NCBI GenBank assembly: GCA_934481345.1
Contig: CAKSPF010000021.1
Coordinates: 1 to 14,544, forward strand
DNA: 14,544 nucleotides
Direction of reading: 5' to 3'
DNA from: an uncultured Clostridia bacterium
Lineage (GTDB): Bacteria > Bacillota > Clostridia > UMGS1810
In this document: positions 7,948 to 14,195 of the stretch, piece by piece
How positions within the stretch are numbered: position 1 is the stretch's first letter
Layout of the letters: each line of letters starts with the position of its first letter
Program-made: the position numbers and the translations under genes
Notes under the pieces: generated by a model
Database searches by the model: none
Told to the model about the DNA's origin: nothing
The model's input: only the letters and a program-made list of their open reading frames with translations

Positions 7948-9549
7948 TCACAGTTCCGGCAACTCATTTGTGTATATTTTTATTTTTGCTGCTGCATAAA
8001 TCATAACTGTCATTTCTGTAACCGGCATAGCAAACCACAGAGAATTTGCTCCGGCAAGTATCGGAAGAACGATAATTAAAAATCCGCTTACCACAAGTCC
8101 TCTCGCTACAGAAACTACAAATGCCGCTTTTTGTTTCATTATCGCCTGAAAATAGTAAGTCGAAAAGATATTAAACGGAAGAAGCAAAAATGACAGCGCA
8201 TAAGTGCGTATAACAGCAGGGGCCATATCAAGTATTTCATTTGTAGGTTTCATAAAGATGCGTATATACAAATTCGGACATATCATGCTCAGAGCCGTCC
8301 AGAATACTCCGAAAAACACCGTTGTCCACAGCGCCATTCCAAGCGTTTTTCTGATTCTTTTTCCTTTGTTCGCGCCGAAATTTGTCGAAATAATCGGCTG
8401 TGAAGCCTGCCCCACACTGTAAGCACAGCACTGCACAAATGTACTGATGTTAATAATAGGTCCATAAATAGCTAAAGCATTTGCACCAAGATATTTCATA
8501 ATCTGCCTGTTAAACAGAACAGTAAGTATACCCATCGCAACGTCAATAAAAAAGGTGGAAAAGCCCGTAGCTGAAATTTCGCAGATTTTTCCAATCAGGT
8601 TTTTTGTTTTTACAATAAAAAGTGTATTTTTCCGTTTTGCAAAATGTGTCAGCATCACAGCAAATGAAATAACCGAGCCGATAGCCGTGGCAAGTCCTGC
8701 GCCGTATATTCCCATGTTACAGGAAAACACAAAAAAATAATCTCCGAAAATATTAAATATACCGCCGGACAAAACACCGACTGTTGCAAGTGCAGGATCA
8801 TTGTCATTACGCAAGAATGCTGCCAGCATCTGGTTAAAAAGAAACAGCGGAAATACATAAGCTAATCGGACGCATATATTCTTTTGCGAGTATAGGCAAG
8901 CGGGGCTTGAACCCAATATGCCTTACGTTTGAAAAATTGAAGCCTTTTCAACTTGTCGTCCTTGAAAGGCGACAAGCCTGTCTGCGTCCTCCGCATTGAA
9001 AATTCAATAAATTTTTCTAAACGTAAGGTCGCAGAGTTTAAAAATAGGAAATTTTGAAATAAGACAAAGAAAATTCAAGAATAATACGGTCGTATATTTG
9101 CAGAATTTTCTGCTGTATTATGCGAAATTTCCATTTTTAAACCACATCGTGTTCAAGTCTCGCTTGCCTAGCAAAGAGTCATCCGAACCGAAAAAAGTTA
9201 AAATCGGCCTTTCAAAACCTATAATGGCAACCCATGCCAAAAGAGCCAGCACTATTGAACCGGCAACAGCCGCCGTAAAATACTGATTTTCGTCATTCGA
9301 ACTTTCATTGCCTCCGCGCTTTGTGCTGAAGATTACACTGCCTCCAATGCCCATCAGTAATCCAAGACTGTATATGATGTTCCACACAGGTGCAACGACT
9401 GCCAATGCCGCCGTACCATCCGGCCCGTGATACTGACCTACCATTGCCATGTCAACTACTCCATAGATACATGAAATGAGCGCACTGCCAAATGCGGCAG
9501 ACAGGTATTTGAAATAAAGCGTCCTGATTTTTTCGTTCAAAAGATTCAC
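7948..9549 (-). pseudogene. MATE-family multidrug/guanidine-type efflux transporter, split by a MITE
   Basis: The N-terminal part (GTG at 9549 with GGGGGA about 8 bases upstream) reads to ..RPILTFFGSDDSLL and has TM1-TM3/4 including YGVVDMAMVGQYHG. The C-terminal part restarts in PLFLFNQMLAAFLRND and runs to the stop at 7948 with GDYFFVFSCNMGIYGAGLATAIG. These are typical MATE (MepA/NorM-like, Na+ or H+ driven drug antiporter) segments. A 274-bp insertion with a TA duplication separates them. Deleting it with one TA restores a continuous 441-residue frame, the usual MATE length. The restored segment YSQKNICVRLAYVFP reads better as LAKEYMRPI in the next frame, suggesting a small compensated frame change. 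A guanidine-IV-like leader lies upstream, so the natural cargo may be guanidinium. As sequenced it should encode no working transporter. Confidence 0.88.
8893..9170. mobile_element. MITE-like element with 19-bp inverted termini and TA target duplication
   Basis: The termini AGGCAAGCGGGGCTTGAAC (8894-8912) and GTTCAAGTCTCGCTTGCCT (9151-9169) are inverted repeats with two mismatches. TA flanks both sides (8893-8894, 9169-9170), as in IS630/Tc1-mariner insertions. The 274-bp body has no coding capacity and holds nested inverted repeats: CCTTACGTTT (around 8920) with AAACGTAAGG (around 9020), and TAGGAAATTT (around 9045) with AAATTTCC (around 9125), so it can fold back extensively. It interrupts the MATE gene, and its removal restores that gene's frame. 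Movement would need a transposase supplied in trans; none is in this window. Confidence 0.82.
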
Positions 9550-9566
9550 AAAAAATTCCCCCTTAT

Positions 9567-9614
9567 AAAAAAATCCGGATAAGGAACAGATATTTCAATC
9601 TGCGCCTTATCCGG
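9567..9614 (-). terminator. Intrinsic terminator in the MATE leader (expression platform)
   Basis: CCGGATAAGG (9614-9605) pairs perfectly with CCTTATCCGG (9584-9575), reinforced by an inner CAGAT/ATCTG helix, followed by seven T's (9573-9567) on the minus strand. The first CCGG overlaps the end of the predicted aptamer, so ligand binding could prevent the hairpin and allow expression of the exporter. Confidence 0.85.
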
Positions 9615-9653
9615 TTATTGTTTCTCCGAACAATCCACCCTCCGAGCGAACGT
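9605..9653 (-). promoter_or_regulatory. Candidate guanidine-IV (mepA) riboswitch aptamer
   Basis: Between a consensus promoter and a strong terminator, upstream of a MATE gene, the leader contains CGGAGGGTGGATTGTTCGG, then AGAAACAATAACCGG. ATTGTT pairs with AACAAT and GGT with ACC, leaving a CGGAGA loop. Conserved G-rich CGGAGGGT followed by ACCGG overlapping a terminator, in front of mepA-type MATE genes of Clostridia, is what I recall for the guanidine-IV class. That is an ON switch in which guanidinium stops terminator formation. The call depends on that recollection and the gene context; it was not checked against a covariance model. Confidence 0.62.
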
Positions 9654-9658
9654 ATAGG

Positions 9659-9687
9659 ATTATATCACAAAGAAAATAGAATGTCAA
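9659..9687 (-). promoter_or_regulatory. Perfect consensus sigma-A promoter of the riboswitch-MATE unit
   Basis: TTGACA (9687-9682), 17-base spacer, TATAAT (9664-9659) on the minus strand. Transcription would begin near 9652, just before the candidate aptamer. Confidence 0.88.
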
Positions 9688-9713
9688 TATATATTTCAAG
9701 AAAATTAAGAAAT

Positions 9714-9900
9714 GGTGATATTATATGTATATACGCCGCATATGCACTCGCAAAAAGTTGCTAATGAGCCAAAGGAACTATAAGGACATTTGCAACCGAA
9801 TAGCCGACGCGAATGTAACTTTTTGCGATAAAGGAGGAGCAAAGCGAACTTTGCTCCGACGTGGTTTTCGCGTTCATTATTGATGCAAGCTGTTTCTATT
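9714..9900 (+). repeat. Structured repeat, copy 1 (candidate RNA or non-autonomous element)
   Basis: This copy aligns with 10089-10319. Both begin with GGTGA..TTATA..TATA, then a small hairpin region ending CACTCGCAAAAAG. Copy 1 has a 12-bp perfect long-range stem, TCGCAAAAAGTT (9748-9759) with AACTTTTTGCGA (9817-9828). A 9-bp hairpin follows, GGAGCAAAG/CTTTGCTCC (9836-9857) with a CGAA loop, then a 36-base block (9856-9891) that differs from copy 2 at three sites. Copy 2 changes the stem sequences but keeps the pairing, which suggests selection on structure. The strand is unknown; plus is given for description only. No credible protein is encoded. I know of no family name for it. Confidence 0.6.
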
Positions 9901-9916
9901 TGCAAAACAACGCATT

Positions 9917-9946
9917 AAAAAAATTCAAACTCGCCGACGCGAGTTT
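9917..9946 (-). terminator. Intrinsic terminator between the two structured repeats (minus strand)
   Basis: AAACTCGC (9946-9939) and GCGAGTTT (9934-9927) form an 8-bp stem with a 4-nt GTCG loop, followed by GAA and seven T's (9923-9917). It would stop transcription coming from repeat copy 2 or from the Abi/ATPase remnant region. The core GCCGACGCGA also occurs at 9803-9812 inside copy 1. Confidence 0.6.
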
Positions 9947-9950
9947 GCAC

Positions 9951-10045
9951 CTTACTTCTTCACTTTTCACTATTACCTATTACTTTCCAAAAATCAGCAC
10001 ATAAAATTTAAGTGAAGAGTGAAGAGTGAAAAAGTAATAAGTAAA
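9951..10045. repeat. GTGAAGA microrepeat and imperfect foldback
   Basis: A run of AGTGAAG-AGTGAAG-AGTGAA at 10011-10030 continues into AAGTAATAAGTAA. A rough inverted counterpart (TTACTTCTTCACTTTTCACT, then ATTACCTATTACTTT) lies at 9952-9986. Short tandem repeats of this sort recur between genes in gut Clostridia assemblies; any function is unknown. Confidence 0.6.
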
Positions 10046-10081
10046 CAATCGACAAGCACAAATGTACTTGCCGATTGTTTT
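10043..10081. repeat. Long hairpin preceding repeat copy 2
   Basis: AAACAATCG (10043-10051) pairs with CGATTGTTT (10072-10080), and CAAG (10053-10056) with CTTG (10067-10070), across one mismatch and a 10-nt loop. The flanking T/A tracts are short on both strands, so it could be a weak bidirectional terminator or the end of a mobile repeat. Confidence 0.6.
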
Positions 10082-10088
10082 AGACGAG

Positions 10089-10319
10089 GTGAACCTTATA
10101 GATATATGTGCCGAAGGTACACTCGCAAAAAGGTGGTAGCGACTGCGAGCCGTTGTGAGTGCGTTTACAAGCGAACAGTTGAGCCGAGCGTGCCTTTTTG
10201 CGAAAGAGGAGGAATGACGGCGCGTGTGACTGATTTTTTTATGCAATAAAAAATCGGAACGAAGCAAAGTCCGTTCCGACGTGGCTTTCGCGTTCATTAT
10301 AGATGCAGGCTCCTTTTTG
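10089..10319 (+). repeat. Structured repeat, copy 2
   Basis: This is the diverged partner of 9714-9900. The long-range stem is TCGCAAAAAGG (10123-10133) with CCTTTTTGCGA (10193-10203). Where copy 1 has a T-A pair, copy 2 has G-C, a two-sided compensatory change. The second hairpin is CGGAACG (10255-10261) with CGTTCCG (10272-10278), again different in sequence but in the same place, directly before the near-identical block 10276-10311. The interior is longer than in copy 1 (insert around 10211-10255). Apparent small open frames on either strand follow the repeat, not a gene. The right edge abuts the ATPase remnant. Confidence 0.6.
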
Positions 10320-10335
10320 CTTTTTTGTACACTAT

Positions 10336-10744
10336 TGAGAGTCATCTGTTTTATGATCCAAATTCCGTTTCGGTCCGAGTCTTATCTTTCAATAATATTT
10401 CTATCTTTTATTGATTTTATTATTGCGGAGATTGTTTTTCGACTCTTTCCTAATTCCATCGACATTGCAGTTTGTGTTATTCTTGTATTATTTTTCATTA
10501 ACCTTATCACAGACATTTCTCGTTCTGTGAACTTATCTGCCACCTTTTCTGTTACCTTAAGGGTAACAGAACTTCTGTAGAAGTTTACTCTGAAATCCCC
10601 ATCTATATCAACAAGCTCAGGTTCTGCTAAACCGTATTTTGAAAATCCATCAAACATACGGAGAATTCCACTTCCCAATCCTTCAATTATTCTTATACAA
10701 TTTGCCGGACACTGTCCGGCATTTTGAATCACTTCAATAAATTT
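10336..10744 (-). pseudogene. C-terminal remnant of a COG2865-type ATP-binding / winged-helix protein
   Basis: The frame contains GLGSGILRMFDGFSKYGLAEPEL and DIDGDFRVNFYR, the hallmark end of the AlbA_2/AAA_4 'putative DNA-binding' family. A winged-helix-like tail follows (FTEREMSVIRLMKNNTRITQ, then KSRKTISAIIKSIKDRNIIER). The catalytic and N-terminal parts are missing; the frame enters abruptly right after the Abi gene. A TAA at 10380-10382 interrupts the tail: beyond it the same frame reads DSDRNGIWIIK, the expected end of the winged helix. The gene is therefore truncated at its 5' end and has an internal stop. Only about seven residues before GLGSGI could still be native. Full-length relatives are regulators or accessory proteins of uncertain role, often near mobile or defence genes. 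Confidence 0.7.
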
Positions 10745-11615
10745 CTATATAAGAACATCCTTCCAATTAGTCGGAAATCCCATAAGTTCCATTTTAACAT
10801 TTGGATATTTATCGAGCAAAGTTTCAATTAGATCAATAAAATCATTCCGGTGTCTATCCCTCGGAAGAATATTGCTTAAACACACCAATGTGGCAAATAC
10901 TCTCACGCTGCTTATTCCCTGCTTTGTATACTGCTTATACAAAGCAGGTGTTTTTGAAAGATTCACATTATACAGCCTTCCATAATGCGCACATATATTT
11001 CTGACAAATGCTATATGCTCAATCCAGCTTTCAAGATATGTATATTTAACACCATATATCTGAGCTACCGCTTTCTTATCTTCATGCTTCATATTCTTAT
11101 AAAACTTAGATAAAGTTCCGAAACTGAACAATATCAATCAAGGCATACATCGGGATTTTATCCGTTTCATAGTTGTTTCTGAAATTCTTAACGAAAGCAG
11201 ATTTGCTATTTCTATCGACCTCACTATTTATTTCTGCCAAGAAGTGACTATGATAATCTTCATTTTCAAAATTGGCAGCGTCCCCATATCCAAAGTTGCC
11301 GTATTTATACGAAAAATGGTTTGCAATTCGACATCTCAAATTTATTTCTACTTTTTCAATTTGAGCAAACAATGCCTGTCTGAAATTACAATTGAACAGA
11401 TACAATTCCTTTATCATATCAAATGTAACTCCCTGATTGTAATTGTCATTTTTCTTTTTGGGTCCTATGCTATATGCTTTTATCAATCTGAAATAAGACA
11501 CATCATTAAGAAATTCTTTAACTGTTTCCTCGTCATTTATAACAAGACCAAGTTCTTTTAGATTCTCAACCTGTTCATCTATAGTCATAGGGACTTGATG
11601 CTTTTTCAATTCCAT
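10745..11615 (-). pseudogene. Abi_2 / AbiF-like abortive-infection protein, frameshifted
   Basis: The first part (ATG at 11615, MELKKHQVPMTIDEQ) and the second part (FSFGTLSKFYKNMKHEDKK) are one Abi_2 protein. Dropping one base near 11126 turns ..YALIDIVQFRNF into ..YALIDIV-SFGTLSKFY and gives 289 residues, the normal family length. Motifs: LNDVSYFRLIKAYS, FRQALFAQIEKVEINLRCRIAN, and an RN-x3-H motif (VRNICAHYGRLYN). The last is the catalytic signature of HEPN ribonucleases. Such proteins cut RNA and arrest phage-infected cells; some act with a structured RNA encoded upstream. The ATG at 11720 is rejected because it falls on the promoter and would translate the hairpin leader. The frameshift removes the RN-x3-H part, so as sequenced the gene is inactive. 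Confidence 0.82.
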
Positions 11616-11636
11616 CTTTTTACTTCTGTATAAATT

Positions 11637-11691
11637 AAATGACCCGACGTGGTCCGCATCGTTAAGAGGCGTGTCGGGTTCTGTTAATGTT
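11637..11691 (-). ncRNA. Hairpin leader RNA of the Abi gene (abiF-RNA-like)
   Basis: Between promoter and gene, the minus strand carries ACCCGAC (11679-11673) pairing with GTCGGGT (11648-11642), around an inner ACGCCTCTTAACGATGCGG loop with further GC pairing. A structured 'abiF' RNA motif has been described upstream of Abi_2 genes, and this position and shape would fit. I cannot confirm that it matches the published consensus. Confidence 0.5.
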
Positions 11692-11720
11692 AACATACTC
11701 ATTTTTAATGGAAATGTCAA
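11692..11720 (-). promoter_or_regulatory. Likely sigma-A promoter of the Abi unit
   Basis: TTGACA (11720-11715), 17-base spacer, TATGTT (11697-11692), on the minus strand. The -35 is perfect, the -10 matches four of six. It places the start just ahead of the hairpin leader. Confidence 0.6.
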
Positions 11721-11776
11721 TACTTTTCACGAAATTAGCTTTAATTTTTTTAATCAAACAGGCAAATTTTATTCCC

Positions 11777-12109
11777 TCACATACTTTTATATTCTACTAA
11801 ATAATTATTATGTCTGCTATTTCGGAAAACGACATTTTCTAATGCGCTGCCGATGCCAGTATAGTGCCACAATTTTTTATAGTTAATATATGCCTGTACC
11901 GGAAGATATGTAGTTCTCTCATAGAGCATAGGATATACGGTCTCGCCGTTCACATTTTTCAGTGTCTGAACCTGTCCGTTTGTCTTGATTACAAAATCGC
12001 CCCGAAGTTCAGATTGTACCTTTTGAATGATTCCGTTTGCCGATGCGCCGACAACGATACCTGCTGCAAGTGCGCCTGGTGCATTAATTGCCGTAAGTCT
12101 TTTGTTCAT
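11777..12109 (-). CDS. Small exported stalk-domain protein with an aberrant C-terminus
   Basis: The 110-residue protein starts at the ATG at 12109 (GGAGA about 8 bases upstream). It has a short hydrophobic N-terminus (AINAPGALAAGIVVGASANG) that could be a signal anchor. Then IQKVQSELRGDFVIKTNGQVQTLKN, GETVYPMLYERTTYLPVQA forms the first half of a copper-amine-oxidase-N-like stalk domain, which usually continues 'LPVRAIGE..GK.V.W....'. Here the tail (YINYKKLWHYTGIGSAL, then ENVVFRNSRHNNYLVEY) does not fit and looks like a foreign replacement starting near 11890. It lies 26 bases after the PepSY gene, in the secreted-protein operon. Related stalk domains bind or scaffold at the cell wall; no catalysis is expected. 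The truncated domain may not fold. Confidence 0.68.
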   Translation of the reverse strand: MNKRLTAINAPGALAAGIVVGASANGIIQKVQSELRGDFVIKTNGQVQTLKNVNGETVYPMLYERTTYLPVQAYINYKKLWHYTGIGSALENVVFRNSRHNNYLVEYKSM

Positions 12110-12135
12110 AATTCATTCTCCATTCTGTTAATTTA

Positions 12136-12582
12136 TTAGTCTTTATCCACTTCCCATTTGTAGATTATTCCGGTCTGAGCGTCAATCTCAGCATCATACT
12201 CTACATAGTCCTTGATAAACTCAATCTCATATTCCCATCTGCCATCGTCAAAATCAAGCTGTGCTTTCTTAAAATACACTTGATTTTCGGTAAATCCCGC
12301 TTTTTTCAGTGCAATTTCTTTTGCCTGTTCAAGTGATATCTTTACATCTCCGCTTTGACTATTGGGTTGTTGAACGGTATTATACGAACCTGCTTGCGGC
12401 AAAGATTGATTGCTGTTTTGACTGCTTCCAAACCTGTCCGCATCCGTAACAGTCGGGACTCTCACTCTATGTGCGGTCAGATTATTCCATATATGCTGTG
12501 CTGTTCCCGACATTACCATTCCAGCCGTAAAACATATAGCGCAAAGCGTCAAAATAAGTATAATTCTCTTTTTATTACCTAT
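12136..12582 (-). CDS. Membrane-anchored PepSY-domain protein
   Basis: A single N-terminal membrane helix (RIILILTLCAICFTAGMVMS) is followed by a Q/S/N-rich linker. A C-terminal PepSY domain follows: KISLEQAKEIALKKAGF, VYFKKAQLDFDDGRWEYEIEF, EYDAEIDAQTGIIYKWEVDKD. PepSY domains are thought to restrain or chaperone extracellular peptidases, which fits its place 22-52 bases after a C1 peptidase gene. The start is uncertain. The first in-frame NTG is a TTG at 12552, but that cuts off the basic RIGNKKR that should precede the helix and has no ribosome-binding site. A good GGAG lies at 12592-12595, which would favour an ATA codon at 12582 (or ATT at 12588). A substituted start codon or sequencing error is possible. 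Confidence 0.75.
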   Translation of the reverse strand: MGNKKRIILILTLCAICFTAGMVMSGTAQHIWNNLTAHRVRVPTVTDADRFGSSQNSNQSLPQAGSYNTVQQPNSQSGDVKISLEQAKEIALKKAGFTENQVYFKKAQLDFDDGRWEYEIEFIKDYVEYDAEIDAQTGIIYKWEVDKD

Positions 12583-12604
12583 ACGAATCCTCTCCTTTCC
12601 TACA

Positions 12605-14173
12605 TTACAATTCTGCTGCCGGACATTCCGGCAACATTTCAGGCAGGCTGTTCCATAAGAATGCCTTAAACCTTATATTGTTTTCTTTTTCCCACTCCGC
12701 CGGCACCGTAACCGTCTGTTCTTTCCCATTGTCAAAATCAACGGACACGATGCGCACATCCGACAACTGCTCATTTTCATATCTGGCAAGAATAAGCTGT
12801 TTTTTGCCGCTTGTGCCGCTTAAATTTACCGTTTTCTCATCTGCAAATGAAACAGCGCTTTTCTCTTTTTTAATATTTTTCGTAAAAACCTTTATTCTCA
12901 CCGCCACAGGCGACGCACTCCATCCGCTGCGATACCAATATGATTTCCCATCATTCTCGCTCATGGTTATATATGCATTTGTTACCTTTACAACCGCCGC
13001 AAAATTACTGCCTTGTTTTATCTCGACCGGATCATCAAGTTCTATACAATTAAATCCGCCATATTCAAAATATGTTGTTTTTGTTGCGGCAAGCGTTGCT
13101 GTTTGAGGATCAAAATATCCATCCTGTGTTTCCGTTACATCTGTGTAGATTTCAACCGTACATTCGGTATTTTCTCCGACCGTATTCACACTGACAGCTT
13201 TAATCTGCTCCGTTGTATTGTCGCTTCCGCCTTTTGCCGTGAACACATTTGCTGCATGCTTAATCTGCAGGAGGCTTCCCGCACCGATATCAGATACCGA
13301 CGCATCGTAAAAATAGTTGTTATCATATTTGTCATTCATAACATAGTCAAACGCATAAATCTGTTCACAGGTTACTTCGTATGAAAGATAAAAATACGGG
13401 AGTGAACTATAGCTGTTTTTAACAAGCCAGCCGCCGTCCGTTGTTGTCTTGCCCGGATAAAAGCTGTCCGCCGGAATGGTATCGTCCCAGCCGATTACGG
13501 TGCAGGCATGCGGTGAGCTGCCTTTCTCGCCGTTCGGATTGTAGTAATAGGTCTGCCTCATATTGTTATATGAAAATGTAACCGCACCGTATTTCACGAT
13601 TGCCCGTTTCATTTTCTCTCTTGCCGCTTTGTCCGCATCAAGCCTTCTTCCATCAACGGAAATTGCGCTCTCCAGCCTATATGCCGCATTTTCCCAACCG
13701 TTTGCGTCATCTGCAATACCTGATTTCACAGGTCCGCACCATTCCGACAACAGCGCGGCGGCATATTTTGTTCCGCTTCCGGCATATTTCCAGTTCCCCG
13801 CTTCGTTTGTTTTTTCACCATTGGTGTTTCCAAGCGGATCTGCGCCTCTGTTATGTCTTGCAAATCCTATCTGATGCGGTGATAAAAATGCCGTTCTTGC
13901 ACTGACATTTTTGTCGATACCGCTTCTGATTATCGAGGCTTCGGAGGCACTTGCCGTCGAATACGCCCAGCAAAGCGAGGTGTCTCCCTGATCTCTTACC
14001 GGCGTTATGATTCCATATTCGCGGGCGTCGAATTTCAGCTGCGACACGAGATATTCAATATCGGTATTCCGTAAAGACTCCGGGGTTTTCCCGCTGCTTG
14101 CCGACACCGTGTCAGATATCAGCATAACAATACATACCGCACAAATAAAATACTCTGTTATCTTTTTTTTCAT
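12605..14173 (-). CDS. Secreted papain-like (C1A) cysteine peptidase with lectin-like domain
   Basis: The ATG at 14173 is used because GGAGT lies about 8 bases upstream and a signal peptide follows directly (MKKKITEYFICAVCIVMLIS, cleavage after VSA). The longer frame adds 58 residues without export signal. Of 522 residues, about 45-290 form the peptidase. Q62 and C68 are in PVRDQGDTSLCWAYS, H222 in SSPHACTVIGWDD, and N253 in GGWLVKNSYS, so the oxyanion Gln and the Cys-His-Asn triad are all present. A lectin-like domain (about 270-420; FYDASVSDIGAG..) follows. The C-terminus (LILARYENEQLSDV.. to KAFLWNSLPEMLPE) is a beta domain common in Clostridia exported proteins. No propeptide or sortase motif is evident. 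It probably degrades proteins outside the cell. Followed by the PepSY gene, likely co-transcribed. Confidence 0.9.
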   Translation of the reverse strand: MKKKITEYFICAVCIVMLISDTVSASSGKTPESLRNTDIEYLVSQLKFDAREYGIITPVRDQGDTSLCWAYSTASASEASIIRSGIDKNVSARTAFLSPHQIGFARHNRGADPLGNTNGEKTNEAGNWKYAGSGTKYAAALLSEWCGPVKSGIADDANGWENAAYRLESAISVDGRRLDADKAAREKMKRAIVKYGAVTFSYNNMRQTYYYNPNGEKGSSPHACTVIGWDDTIPADSFYPGKTTTDGGWLVKNSYSSLPYFYLSYEVTCEQIYAFDYVMNDKYDNNYFYDASVSDIGAGSLLQIKHAANVFTAKGGSDNTTEQIKAVSVNTVGENTECTVEIYTDVTETQDGYFDPQTATLAATKTTYFEYGGFNCIELDDPVEIKQGSNFAAVVKVTNAYITMSENDGKSYWYRSGWSASPVAVRIKVFTKNIKKEKSAVSFADEKTVNLSGTSGKKQLILARYENEQLSDVRIVSVDFDNGKEQTVTVPAEWEKENNIRFKAFLWNSLPEMLPECPAAEL

Positions 14174-14195
14174 ACGCACCACTCCTTTTATAGCT

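Noticed and set aside
8895..8920. tRNA T-arm-like sequence (GGTTCAAGCCCC on the minus strand) at the MITE end
   Set aside because: No acceptor, D or anticodon arms nearby; it is explained by the inverted terminal repeat.
9705..9905. 66-residue open frame on the minus strand in repeat copy 1
   Set aside because: Cysteine-rich shadow of the repeat; its counterpart in copy 2 is not conserved as a protein.
9714..10319. CRISPR array from the repeated blocks
   Set aside because: Only two long, diverged copies with structured interiors; no short regular repeats or spacers.
9980..10345. 121-residue open frame (minus) and the 76-residue frame at 10019-10249 (plus)
   Set aside because: Both are translations of the structured repeat and GTGAAGA microrepeat, with no ribosome-binding site and low-complexity peptides.
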